Shown one piece after another: positions 41,971-50,187 of a DNA stretch of 64,000 nt. Position 1 is the stretch's first letter; every line of letters begins with the position of its first letter. Source of the stretch: Acetobacterium paludosum (lineage in GTDB: Bacteria; Bacillota; Clostridia; Eubacteriales; Eubacteriaceae); assembly GCF_008086595.1 (NCBI RefSeq), contig NZ_RXYA01000009.1, positions 1 to 64,000 on the forward strand, written 5' to 3'. The notes below the pieces were generated by a model that had not been told where the DNA came from, searched no databases, and saw only the letters and a program-made list of their open reading frames with translations. The position numbers and the translations under genes are program-made.

Positions 41971-43364
41971 AGACTACTCCTTTTAGAATGAACTTTAATC
42001 GTCACTACTGCTATAATAATCATCAAAATAATAATAATTAGGGATCCGTTTTTGATAAATTCGCCATCCTCTTTCTTCTTTTCAGATACTGATCCAGACG
42101 CCCCAACTAACGAATTATCTGGTTCATATTCCAGTTCTTCTAATGCGGTAAGCCCTGATGTGTCAATTTCCTTTTCGATTTTATTGCCACTAAGCTTTAG
42201 GTATCGGAGTGACTCATTTTTTATTTCCGCACCCCATGAAGTAATTTTGTTATTGCTTAAATCTAATGACGTTAATTTTGTAAAAACAGTTAAGTCCCCT
42301 ACCTTCGTAATCAGATTATCAGATAAGATCATGTTTTTCAAGGTGGGCATCTGAGCTAATCCGGTAATATCATCAATTTTATTGCGGGACAAATCCAGGT
42401 AAGTTATTTGTGGTGCTTTCAAAAGCGGAACCTTTTTCAGGTTATTTCCCGAAGCCGTTAATTGCTCCAACCCGCCAAAATTATATTTACTCAGTTCATC
42501 CAGGCTGTCTAATTGCAGATCAGCCAAATACAGTTTTTTAATACTGTTTAAATCCCCCGCAGTAACCGTATCTTCAATCGTTTTGCCAAAATAACCGGCA
42601 ATCGTTGCCGCTATTTTACCGCTAAAAAGTTCTCCAATTTTACCGAGGACAACGTCATCTGAATGAATCGTTGCGTCGTCTATACTTTCCGGTTTTAAAT
42701 AATAATTGCCGCCATGCCGGACATAAAATTCCACATAGCCATCCGTTACGGTCAGCCCTGAAGCAACCGCTTCGGCTCCCGAACAGGTATAGATTTCTCC
42801 CGGTAAAATCAGCGGACTGTCGCCATGATCAGCCGCTCCATCATAGCCGCCATAGTAATTCAAAGCCAAAATGGTTCCATCAGCAAAACGGTCTGAAACG
42901 TTAAGTTTAATTTTAACTTGTCCGGGAAAATCCCGTTTTAGTGCAAAAGAAAAATAGAGCGATGCATCACTGCTGCCACCTGGTAAATTATCCGAGTCGC
43001 TTATTGTATATTTGTTAATCCCCAGGAAATAGGGCCCACTAATGGAAGGATTTTTACAAATTTCAGGTGAAAAATACCAACTATACTGCATCACCCCGTT
43101 TTCAACAACTTGATAGTTTTCATGAATCTGCTCATTGCCAATTGTTAGCAGATGTTTCCATGATACTTTCGAAGTAGCATCAACGTTATAGAGATAAGGA
43201 TCTGCCACCGTTCCCGTTCCTGAATCATGAATTGAATCATCCGCAATGGTCGCAGCAAAAACCTGGTATGCAGCCGTAAAATTGACGATCTGTAAGATAA
43301 TTATTGTAAATAATACGCTCAACAGCCATGAAATTATTTTTGCTTTTCTTTCACTGCCTACCAT
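41967..43364 (-). CDS. Membrane-anchored surface protein with LRR domain
   Basis: A signal peptide is followed by a beta-rich domain (about 45-220) with SWKHLLTIGN, QYSWYFSPE, SDRFADGTIL and YVEFYVRHGGNYYL. The protein then has four or five internalin-like leucine-rich repeats (LTSLDLSNNKITSWG, LRYLKLSGNKIE) and ends with a transmembrane helix and a basic tail. There is no LPXTG motif, so it is anchored by the helix. The N-terminal domain is shared with the next protein. I use ATG 43364 behind AAGGGG; a GTG six codons earlier is possible. Its place among importer genes suggests ligand capture at the cell surface. Confidence 0.82.
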   Translation of the reverse strand: MVGSERKAKIISWLLSVLFTIIILQIVNFTAAYQVFAATIADDSIHDSGTGTVADPYLYNVDATSKVSWKHLLTIGNEQIHENYQVVENGVMQYSWYFSPEICKNPSISGPYFLGINKYTISDSDNLPGGSSDASLYFSFALKRDFPGQVKIKLNVSDRFADGTILALNYYGGYDGAADHGDSPLILPGEIYTCSGAEAVASGLTVTDGYVEFYVRHGGNYYLKPESIDDATIHSDDVVLGKIGELFSGKIAATIAGYFGKTIEDTVTAGDLNSIKKLYLADLQLDSLDELSKYNFGGLEQLTASGNNLKKVPLLKAPQITYLDLSRNKIDDITGLAQMPTLKNMILSDNLITKVGDLTVFTKLTSLDLSNNKITSWGAEIKNESLRYLKLSGNKIEKEIDTSGLTALEELEYEPDNSLVGASGSVSEKKKEDGEFIKNGSLIIIILMIIIAVVTIKVHSKRSSL

Positions 43365-43386
43365 GATTATTTTCCCCTTCACTCAT

Positions 43387-44130
43387 TTAGTTATCATGCT
43401 TGCCTTTTCTTTTCAGGAAAACAATAATTCCACCAAAAGCCACCAGCACCAAGACGATGATCAGAATCACCAATCCAATATTCATCGACTTGGGTGACTC
43501 GGCTGCGGCGATCTCGTTAGTTGCTGTGTTTGCTGAGGCCGCCTCAAGATCGGCTTTGGCGACATAAGTGCCGCCTTTTTTGACATCAAAACTAATATAA
43601 CCATCCGCAACACTTACTTCTTTACTATACGCATCCGGACCGGTGATATCAAGTTTTGTTCCATCAGCAAAAAAGTCAGATACCTTTAGTTTTAACGTTG
43701 CCTCGCCGCTCAGGCTGTTATCCGTGCCGTCGGTATGCGAAGTATAGAGGTCAAACGTAATCCCAAGACCTTTTTCAGGATCATTCGCTGTTTTGACTGT
43801 CAAACTTATTGGTCCTTTCGTTGCCGTGGTATAGGGTGTGGTAAAAGCACTTCCATCAAATGTCCAGGCATAGTTTAATTCGCCATCAGCTGTTCCGCCG
43901 ACTCTAAATTCATAGATACCCGTTGTCGGCGATCCGATTAGTTCGGTTCCCATATCATTGTAACCCAATAAAGCATCAAACGCTTTCCATGATAAGCTTT
44001 CAGTCGTTGAAGCTGAATCATACACGGTTGTCGTCACTTTATCCGTTGCAAAAACCGGTATGCTCATTGATATCATCGTGAACACCATTAGTAGCAAACC
44101 AAGTACTACCTTTTTCTTTTCTTTTTTCAT
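43387..44130 (-). CDS. Membrane-anchored surface protein related to the LRR protein
   Basis: A signal peptide (MKKEKKKVVLGLLLMVF, cleavage near VFA) is followed by a domain of about 170 residues with LSWKAFDALLGYN, LNYAWTFDGSAF, VSDFFADGTKLD and YISFDVKKGGTYVA. A C-terminal helix and KRKGK tail end the protein. The domain corresponds to the N-terminal domain of the LRR protein downstream. It has the layout of NEAT-like heme-capture proteins (signal, beta domain, anchor) but the sequence is not a NEAT domain that I recognise. It lies between the FecB-type receptor and the LRR protein in the same operon. Confidence 0.82.
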   Translation of the reverse strand: MKKEKKKVVLGLLLMVFTMISMSIPVFATDKVTTTVYDSASTTESLSWKAFDALLGYNDMGTELIGSPTTGIYEFRVGGTADGELNYAWTFDGSAFTTPYTTATKGPISLTVKTANDPEKGLGITFDLYTSHTDGTDNSLSGEATLKLKVSDFFADGTKLDITGPDAYSKEVSVADGYISFDVKKGGTYVAKADLEAASANTATNEIAAAESPKSMNIGLVILIIVLVLVAFGGIIVFLKRKGKHDN

Positions 44131-44149
44131 AACCTTATCCTCCTCTTTG

Positions 44150-45265
44150 TTATTTTTTTACGGCCTCATTAAGCAATTTGCTGATCTGTTCATCTGATAA
44201 GTCAATCCGGTAAAACAGCTTGTAGAAATCTTTTGCTGACTGGACGATATCAAAATGATAATAGTCCGGATATAAAAGCTCGGCCAGCCAGGTTACCCCC
44301 ACAATTCTGTTGGCCGACGGTGGCATGTCCAGCCAATTATACGGCAGGTAGGGTGTTTCAAATATTTCCCCTTTTTTCACGGCCGCTAACAGGGGCCATT
44401 CCGGATTTGCATTAGTTATGATATCAAAAACATTGGTATTCCCCATGTTGGTTCCGCCATGGTCATCACTGTATGAAGCGATGATGACATCGGGGTTCCA
44501 TTTAAATAATTGTTCCATATTAATGGTCAGACGACCACTTTCAATCGCATCCAGATTGCAGACATTAATTCCGCCGACCAGTTCAATCACCTGCGAGTGC
44601 TCTGATCCCTGTGGCGCGGTCTGAAGCCCTGTCGAGCCCTGAGCATAATAGACCTTCACTTTATCGTTGTCCGGAATTGTTTTTGAAACGTCTGTAACCG
44701 TATTAATAACTTTTGCACAATACGATGCCAGCTCTTCGGCCCGGTCTTCTGCTCCTAATAATTTGCCCAGGAATCGGTAACTCTCATCCATGTTCGTCAA
44801 TTCATCGTCAACGACGACAACCGGAATTTGAAACGTTTCCTGCATTTCGTCTGCCGCAGCTTTGGTATCTTCTGAATTGATATCCGTCATCAAAAGAATA
44901 ATATCCGGATTTCTGGCAATAATCTCCTCGGTATTGGCATTGGAATTTGTTCCCTGACTCAGGCCCAGTACAGGCAGGTTCAGATATTTTGCATTAATAA
45001 ATTCTGCTTCCGCATCAGACGGTTCAATACACCATCCCATGAGTTTATCCGGGCATAAGGTATAGAGCGCGACAACACCTGGCTGCCCGGCTGAATAAAC
45101 ATGATCAATTTTGGCTGGCACTTCCACCGTTCTGCCCGCCATATCGGTAATCGTTTTGTGCTCATCGTTATTATTTGAACCAGCAGCGGCCGAGCAACCG
45201 CCCGATATGATTACCAAACATATTATGATAATTGCTATAACCGGTCTTTTTATTTTGGCAAACAT
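44150..45265 (-). CDS. FecB-type substrate-binding lipoprotein
   Basis: It has a lipobox ending in ISGGCSA (about residue 24), then the DMAGRTVEVPAKIDHVYSAG start of the FecB/BtuF class, IIARNPDIILLM, and a long central helix. The C-terminal PPSANRIVGVTWLAELLYPDY resembles receptors for iron complexes or tetrapyrroles in anaerobes. It overlaps the ATPase gene by 16 bp and is followed by two surface proteins. The ligand is not known. Confidence 0.9.
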   Translation of the reverse strand: MFAKIKRPVIAIIIICLVIISGGCSAAAGSNNNDEHKTITDMAGRTVEVPAKIDHVYSAGQPGVVALYTLCPDKLMGWCIEPSDAEAEFINAKYLNLPVLGLSQGTNSNANTEEIIARNPDIILLMTDINSEDTKAAADEMQETFQIPVVVVDDELTNMDESYRFLGKLLGAEDRAEELASYCAKVINTVTDVSKTIPDNDKVKVYYAQGSTGLQTAPQGSEHSQVIELVGGINVCNLDAIESGRLTINMEQLFKWNPDVIIASYSDDHGGTNMGNTNVFDIITNANPEWPLLAAVKKGEIFETPYLPYNWLDMPPSANRIVGVTWLAELLYPDYYHFDIVQSAKDFYKLFYRIDLSDEQISKLLNEAVKK

Positions 45266-46020
45266 ACTATTCGTTCCTTTCCCTCCACATTTACCTTTTG
45301 AACAACAACTTTTACGCCATATATTTCTTCAATCAATTCCGCTGTTAGTATTTCGTCCGGTAATCCGGTTGAAATCACTTTGTTTTCCGTCATTGCGACA
45401 ACCAGGTCGGCACACTCAAAGGCCTGTTCCGGATGATGTGTTGTCATGATTACTGATATTTTTTCTTTGGATAACGCTTTAATGGTATTAATAATTTTAA
45501 TCTGATTTCCATAATCCAGACTTGCCGTTGGCTCATCCATAATTAAGATTCTCGGATTTTGGATCAATGCTCTGGCAATAATGACAAGCTGCCGTTCACC
45601 GCCGCTGATCTGGGTGTATATTTTTTCCTTTAAATAGCCAATCCCAATTTTTTCCAGGATTTCATCGGCCTGGGAGTAATCAGCATCTCCCGGTACCGAA
45701 AATATCGATAAATGCGGCGTTCTCCCCATAACAACAACATCTCTGACTGAATAGGGAAAAGGCGGGACATGAGACTGTGGGACATAGCCGATCTGCTGTG
45801 CTCTTTCTTTATTGCTGTAACTGAAAATGTCTTTGTCGTTAAGCATAATTGAACCATTTAGGATATTAAGGCTTCCTAAAATTGTTTTGAGCAACGTTGT
45901 TTTCCCGATCCCATTTCTGCCCATGATACAGACAATACTCCCCGGATGAACCTTGAAATTAATCCCTTCATAGATCGGCATTTTGTTATATCCACAAGAA
46001 ATGTTGTTGAGTTCCAGCAC
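45250..46020 (-). CDS. FecE/BtuD-type ABC importer ATPase
   Basis: Walker A GRNGIGKTT, the helical segment VPQSHVPPFPYSVRDVVVMG, signature ISGGERQLV, Walker B ILIMDEPTASLDYG and the H-loop TTHHPEQA are all in place. It has 256 aa. The protein is clearly a paralogue of the ATPase at 24.3-25.1 kb. It directly abuts the permease gene (1 bp apart). Confidence 0.95.
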   Translation of the reverse strand: MLELNNISCGYNKMPIYEGINFKVHPGSIVCIMGRNGIGKTTLLKTILGSLNILNGSIMLNDKDIFSYSNKERAQQIGYVPQSHVPPFPYSVRDVVVMGRTPHLSIFSVPGDADYSQADEILEKIGIGYLKEKIYTQISGGERQLVIIARALIQNPRILIMDEPTASLDYGNQIKIINTIKALSKEKISVIMTTHHPEQAFECADLVVAMTENKVISTGLPDEILTAELIEEIYGVKVVVQKVNVEGKERIVCLPK

Positions 46021-47079
46021 TTAAATCCACCCTTTCTTTCCTCTTAAAATCAGATACACAAAGAACGGTGCCCCAATGATAGAAGTTAGGATCCCGAGCG
46101 GAATTTCAACCTGCATAACTGTTCTGGCGATATTGTCCACCAGTAACAGAAAGATAGCGCCCAGAATGGCGGTTGCCGGAATTAAATACCGGTAATCGGG
46201 TCCTACGATCATCCTGGCCAGATGTGGTATAACGAGTCCAATCCAGCCAATTTGTCCGGCAACACTTACCACCGTTGCTGTCAGCATCGTTGCACAAATA
46301 ATAATGACCAGCCGTAAATGCCCGGCATTAACCCCTAAAGCACTGGCCTCTTCATCACCAAAACTGAGCACATTAATTTTCCATCGGACCAGAAAGATAA
46401 TAATCAGACAAATTACAACCGGCACAATCATAAAAATCAAATCACTGTTTTTAACGTCTGAAATACTTCCCATCAGCCAAAATGTGATCTCCGGCAATTT
46501 ACCATAGGGGTCTGCCATGTATTTAATAATGGAGATAAACGCACTGAATAATGACGATACCACCATACCAGCCAGCACCAGAACAAGTGTTACATTTTCA
46601 CGCCGTCCGACAATGCCGGCAATCATACAGCTCAACGCCACCGAGATAATCCCAAAGCCAAACGCCAATAATTGAATCATTATGGTTGGTAAAGACAATA
46701 TAATTCCCAGCGATGCTCCAAAGCCAGCTCCCGCTGAAGCGCCTAAAATATCCGGTGAGACCATGGGGTTTTTAAAGATCCCCTGATAAGCTGCCCCTGA
46801 AACGGAAAGTGCCAGGCCCGTCAAAATGGCGGCAATTATTCTGGGGAATCTTACACTGGAAATAATATGTTCTTTAATCGGATCAATCTCCAGATTCATC
46901 CCAAGTGTTTTTCCCATATAAAGAAACAAGTCTTTGATTTCAACATTATATCTTCCCAAAGTAAAGGAGGCGAATAACAGAACGACCAATAGGATAAACA
47001 TACCTAATATTATTAGCTGATTTCTGCGGCCTCGTTTTTTTTCGCTTTTTTGACCTTTTTCGCTCTTGCCGATGTCCAT
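46021..47079 (-). CDS. FecCD-family importer permease
   Basis: About ten hydrophobic segments, SVRFPRIIAAILTGLALSVSG, AAYQGIFKNPMVSPDILG, FGDEEASALGV and GQIGWIGLVIPHLARMIVG mark a FecCD permease. The N-terminus has a strongly basic stretch (EKGQKSEKKRGRR). It is the first gene of an eight-gene operon that continues to 39.3 kb; a strong promoter and a hairpin precede it. Confidence 0.95.
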   Translation of the reverse strand: MDIGKSEKGQKSEKKRGRRNQLIILGMFILLVVLLFASFTLGRYNVEIKDLFLYMGKTLGMNLEIDPIKEHIISSVRFPRIIAAILTGLALSVSGAAYQGIFKNPMVSPDILGASAGAGFGASLGIILSLPTIMIQLLAFGFGIISVALSCMIAGIVGRRENVTLVLVLAGMVVSSLFSAFISIIKYMADPYGKLPEITFWLMGSISDVKNSDLIFMIVPVVICLIIIFLVRWKINVLSFGDEEASALGVNAGHLRLVIIICATMLTATVVSVAGQIGWIGLVIPHLARMIVGPDYRYLIPATAILGAIFLLLVDNIARTVMQVEIPLGILTSIIGAPFFVYLILRGKKGWI

Positions 47080-47093
47080 AAAACTCCTTTAGT

Positions 47094-47137
47094 TATAAAA
47101 AAACGGAGATATACCCATAATTTCTGCGTATACCTCC
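47094..47137 (-). terminator. Leader attenuator hairpin of the second FecBCD operon
   Basis: On the minus strand GGAGGTATAC and GTATATCTCC form a 10-bp stem with one mismatch, and the T-run GTTTTTTT follows. It lies between the promoter and the first gene, so transcripts must read through it. It is therefore probably an attenuator. No known riboswitch class is evident. Confidence 0.65.
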
Positions 47138-47195
47138 TTGTATATCTTTTCATATCTATTTATTTGTTTTTGTTATCTTTCGTTCTATTTCGTTT

Positions 47196-47224
47196 ATTAT
47201 AACTAAGGCAATATTTTTTGTCAA
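47196..47224 (-). promoter_or_regulatory. Consensus promoter of the second FecBCD operon
   Basis: TTGACA (47224-47219) and TATAAT (47201-47196) are separated by exactly 17 bp on the minus strand. Both hexamers match the sigma-A consensus fully. Confidence 0.9.
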
Positions 47225-47348
47225 TATAAAGTTTACCAGGCAATTGCAACCGCAAATAAATTATTTATCCAAAGAGGCACGCTCGTCTATCATTTAAAAA
47301 AAATTAAAAACATTGATGAGCAAAGACGCTGTTTTAAATAAAAAAAAA

Positions 47349-47370
47349 GCAACGATGCCCGGATCGTTGC
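47349..47370 (-). terminator. Terminator after the DUF6483 gene
   Basis: An 8-bp stem GCAACGAT/ATCGTTGC with a 6-nt loop is flanked by nine A on the left, which read as a T-run on the minus strand. It serves the DUF6483 gene ending at 47439. Confidence 0.8.
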
Positions 47371-47438
47371 TTTCTTTGGTTTCTGCTGTCTGAGCCTCAT
47401 GGCGATCATTCATCCCAGCGATGCCAGGCCGCCGCTGG

Positions 47439-47801
47439 CTACGTCGCGGTGTAGATCTTTTTAAGATCGCTTAAGCCTTCCCCGATCTCTACCCTTGAAA
47501 AGCGGCAGTCATTTAGGGTGTTGTCACTTAGCGTGTCCAGAATTGAATAAAAATCAATCCCCGCTTTTAAATACTCAGCAGTTGGATTGAGTTGCACTTT
47601 TTCAAACAGCAGATTTTCGGCTTCATTAATTTGTCCTTCACCAACCATGGTTAATAGCTGATAATGCAGAAATTTACTTTCCGAAAAATTTCCCTGATCG
47701 TCTTCAAGCTGGATTGGCGATACCTCTTTATTAAAAATGACATTGGCTAAAAATCCCGATAATTCGTCAATTAATCGCATAATATAATCGTCGTTGTACA
47801 T
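47439..47801 (-). CDS. DUF6483-family small protein
   Basis: The 120-residue protein begins with MYNDDYIMRLIDELSGFL, which I recall as the DUF6483 family of Firmicutes. The rest is helical with a TPR-like feel (EGQINEAENLLFEKVQLNPT and YLKAGIDFYSILDTL). I start it at ATG 47801, 5 nt after AGAAGAAA; an upstream ATG would add 15 basic residues without a ribosome-binding site. The function is unknown. Confidence 0.75.
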   Translation of the reverse strand: MYNDDYIMRLIDELSGFLANVIFNKEVSPIQLEDDQGNFSESKFLHYQLLTMVGEGQINEAENLLFEKVQLNPTAEYLKAGIDFYSILDTLSDNTLNDCRFSRVEIGEGLSDLKKIYTAT

Positions 47802-47922
47802 TATTTTTCTTCTTTCGTTCATCGATTTTCGACACGTTGTATCCATTACATTTTAGCAAATCAACCGGGTAATCGCAATGTTTATCAGCTTTACTAAAGA
47901 AAGCTGAAAGGATTCTCAGCCC

Positions 47923-48100
47923 AACGTTGGTGTTCAAGCCCGACGCTAATTTCCACCCCGACGTTGATGTTCAAGCTCGACGCCAATTTCCACCCCGACG
48001 TTGGCGGGCCGGCATGGCCAGCCCCTACGGGATGATGCCGAACGTCTGGCTTCTATCCCACGTTTATTCCCAACCGTAGGGGCGATCCAGGATCGCCCGC
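47923..48100. repeat. Tandem 37-bp repeat followed by an inverted pair of REP-like units
   Basis: About 2.2 copies of a 37-bp unit (core GACGCYAATTTCCACCCCGA) occupy 47923-48003. Then come two REP-like units with the shared edge CGTAGGGGC and a palindromic tail: one in minus orientation at 48004-48031 and one in plus orientation at 48074-48100. Related units occur near 56.7-56.8 kb and 57.3 kb. A frame through this region on the minus strand has no gene character. Confidence 0.8.
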
Positions 48101-48227
48101 ACACGTTAATATTCAAGACCCACACCAGTTCCCGGACCGCCAAATGCTAAAATCTTTTTCGCCCGGGCCGTTGCATTTCCGCTGACGTGGGTATAATAAC
48201 AACAATAATAAAAGGGAGGTTCTCATC

Positions 48228-48464
48228 ATGCCAAATATAAAGCCACTTACTGATTTGAAAAACTATGCCGCTGTTTTGCAGGAAATTACTGAGGGCGAAC
48301 CGGTCTTTTTAACGGAGGACGGTCGCGGTAAATATGCAATTATCGACATCAATGAGTATGAAACCTTACGAGCGGCCTACCAGCTGATGGCTTCCATTGC
48401 TAAGGGGAAACTGTCCGGCCCGGAAAAGAAAAGTGCGGCTAGCGATGATGCCGAAAAAGAGTAG
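48228..48464 (+). CDS. Phd/YefM-family antitoxin, orphan
   Basis: The 78-aa protein has the Phd/YefM fold: IKPLTDLKNYAAVLQEITEGEPVFLTEDGRGKYAIID, followed by YETLRAAYQLMASI in the dimerisation region (residues 4-60). AGGAGG-like GGGAGG is 7 nt upstream of the ATG. No RelE, Doc or PIN toxin gene follows; the next frame, which overlaps it by 20 bp, encodes a membrane protein. It may be an orphan antitoxin or part of a non-canonical pair. Confidence 0.85.
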   Translation: MPNIKPLTDLKNYAAVLQEITEGEPVFLTEDGRGKYAIIDINEYETLRAAYQLMASIAKGKLSGPEKKSAASDDAEKE

Positions 48465-49089
48465 TCATAAAATAACTTCAAGCGGCCTCGTTCGGGCCGA
48501 TCACAAAACCGACCCGCTGTTTACCCTGCTGATGGGCTTCGTTGCCTATCTGGCCGGGGGAACGCTGGTCGGCCTGCTGGCTGCGTTTTTCAAATTTGAT
48601 GTTTCCGGTTCTTTTTATGACAGCGCCTATCCCTCCGATGATTTTATAATCCTGTTTGTCGGCGCGGCCATCGGCGGAATCCTGTTGCTGCTGCTATTTA
48701 AAATCTTCACGATCACGACGCTGATCAAAACCATCGTTTTAAGCACCCTCGGAATCGGCTGTCTCTTCGTCATCTACTTTATTGAAATTTTGTGGCTGTT
48801 TGCCAGCGGTTTTTTCATTTTTCACCTGGCATTTCTTATTTGTTTTGTCCTCGCCAATGCTGTTTACGGCGCTTTCATCGGGCCGATATTTATTGGCGCC
48901 CGGTCAATCGGGTTCTCTGCCTTGGTATGCGGCCTCACGGCCATTCCCTTCGGACTGCTGTCGTGGCAAACAAGCGGCCTCGTTTTGGCTGGCATCAACC
49001 TGGCGGCCATGGTATTGGTTGCTTCGCTGGGGGCAACGACGGGTCTCAGCATTGGGCTCTATCGTTTGTTAAAAACAAAAGAAGAATAA
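48445..49089 (+). CDS. Multi-pass membrane protein of unknown function
   Basis: About 214 residues with five or six hydrophobic helices (for example FTLLMGFVAYLAGGTLVGLL and LIKTIVLSTLGIGCLF) and a basic N-terminus MMPKKSSHK. I place the start at one of two adjacent ATGs at 48445/48448; both lie inside the antitoxin gene, so translation is probably coupled. It is rich in glycine within helices. No family is recognised. Confidence 0.7.
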   Translation: MMPKKSSHKITSSGLVRADHKTDPLFTLLMGFVAYLAGGTLVGLLAAFFKFDVSGSFYDSAYPSDDFIILFVGAAIGGILLLLLFKIFTITTLIKTIVLSTLGIGCLFVIYFIEILWLFASGFFIFHLAFLICFVLANAVYGAFIGPIFIGARSIGFSALVCGLTAIPFGLLSWQTSGLVLAGINLAAMVLVASLGATTGLSIGLYRLLKTKEE

Positions 49090-49136
49090 GGGGTTGTAGT
49101 GCATCCGTTCAGCATTTTGAAAGGAGGATGGACGCC

Positions 49137-50132
49137 ATGAAAAAAATCATCTGGGCCTTGCTCTGCTGCGCCGTTTCGGTAATCGTTTTTTCCGGCTGCA
49201 GTACGGCCAGCAATCGCGATTCAGGCAGGACAAACAGTGAGACCGCGGTCAACACCATTGGCAATACCGGCGGCAACATCGCCAACTGGGGCTATGCGGC
49301 ACTCCAGGGCGACTGGATTTATTATTCCGATCAGAACGACAACGGGAAACTGGACAAGATCAAAACCGACGGGTCGGGAAAAATCAAGCTGTCTGCTGAG
49401 CGGACCGCGTATCTCAATGTGGTGGGTGACTGGATCTATTTTACCGATTTTAGCGATCAGAACCGGTTAGCCAAAATCCGCACGGACGGGTCTGAAAAAA
49501 CCGTTTTAACGGATGAGGGCGCTTTCTATCTCAATGTGATCGGCGACTGGATTTACTATAGTGGCAGCGGTCTAACTAAAATTAAAACCGACGGCAGCGA
49601 GAAAACCATCCTGAGTGATGACAGGGTGTCGATCATCAATGTCGTGGCTGACTGGATTTACTATTGCCGCCCATCGCCTGAGGGCGAAAAATTCGGCGGC
49701 GCCATCTACAAGATCAAAACCGACGGGTCTGAAAAAACCAAACTGTGTGATGATGCCGCGTCGATCATCAATGCGACGGATGACTGGATTTATTATTGCT
49801 ACACCCCGGCAACCGTTGAAAAAGGTACTACCAGGGGGTTTGGCGATTTTGGCGAGCTCTACAAAATCCGCACGGACGGCACCGAAAAAACGAAGCTAAG
49901 CAGCGATCGGGCGGCGTATATCAATGTCGTCGGGGACTGGATCTACTATGCTGACGATGGGGACAATGACAAACTTTACAAGATAAAAACCGACGGCACC
50001 GAAAAAAACAGGCTGTTTGATGATGTGGCGACCCGGATCAATGTCGTGGGCGACTGGATCTATTACGATCATGGTTATTTTGGGATGTACCAAATCAAAA
50101 CCGACGGCAGCGGCAGACATCGGGTTCAATAA
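49137..50132 (+). CDS. DUF5050-type lipoprotein with DWIYY repeats
   Basis: ATG 49137 lies 9 nt after AAGGAGG and gives a lipoprotein signal with lipobox VFSGCS. The mature part has seven or eight repeats of about 40 residues with the pattern VVGDWIYY...LYKIKTDGSEKTKLS, typical of DUF5050/beta-propeller-like proteins of Firmicutes. A longer frame upstream runs through the membrane-protein gene in another phase and is not real. The likely form is an extracellular beta-propeller. The function is unknown. Confidence 0.88.
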   Translation: MKKIIWALLCCAVSVIVFSGCSTASNRDSGRTNSETAVNTIGNTGGNIANWGYAALQGDWIYYSDQNDNGKLDKIKTDGSGKIKLSAERTAYLNVVGDWIYFTDFSDQNRLAKIRTDGSEKTVLTDEGAFYLNVIGDWIYYSGSGLTKIKTDGSEKTILSDDRVSIINVVADWIYYCRPSPEGEKFGGAIYKIKTDGSEKTKLCDDAASIINATDDWIYYCYTPATVEKGTTRGFGDFGELYKIRTDGTEKTKLSSDRAAYINVVGDWIYYADDGDNDKLYKIKTDGTEKNRLFDDVATRINVVGDWIYYDHGYFGMYQIKTDGSGRHRVQ

Positions 50133-50156
50133 AAAAGCTGGCGCACCTAAAAAACG

Positions 50157-50182
50157 AGCCAACAGAATCGATTCTGTTGGCT
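50157..50182 (-). terminator. Perfect 13-bp palindromic terminator
   Basis: AGCCAACAGAATC and its reverse complement form a perfect stem with almost no loop. On the minus strand it begins 5 nt after the ClC stop and is followed by CG and a T-run. It also lies beyond the DUF5050 gene on the other strand. Confidence 0.8.
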
Positions 50183-50187
50183 CTTCA

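Noticed and set aside
47094-47153. Leader peptide starting at 47153 before the second importer operon
   Set aside because: The frame has no ribosome-binding site and reads through the hairpin into the permease gene in another phase.
47923-48003. CRISPR-like array
   Set aside because: The 37-bp unit is repeated head to tail without spacers and only about 2.2 times. No cas gene is in the window.
47926-48143. Minus-strand frame of 65 codons through the repeat array
   Set aside because: It is translated REP and tandem-repeat DNA without a ribosome-binding site.
48792-49136. Long upstream extension of the DUF5050 lipoprotein frame
   Set aside because: It runs through the membrane-protein gene in another phase. 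The ATG at 49137 has an ideal ribosome-binding site and a lipoprotein signal peptide.
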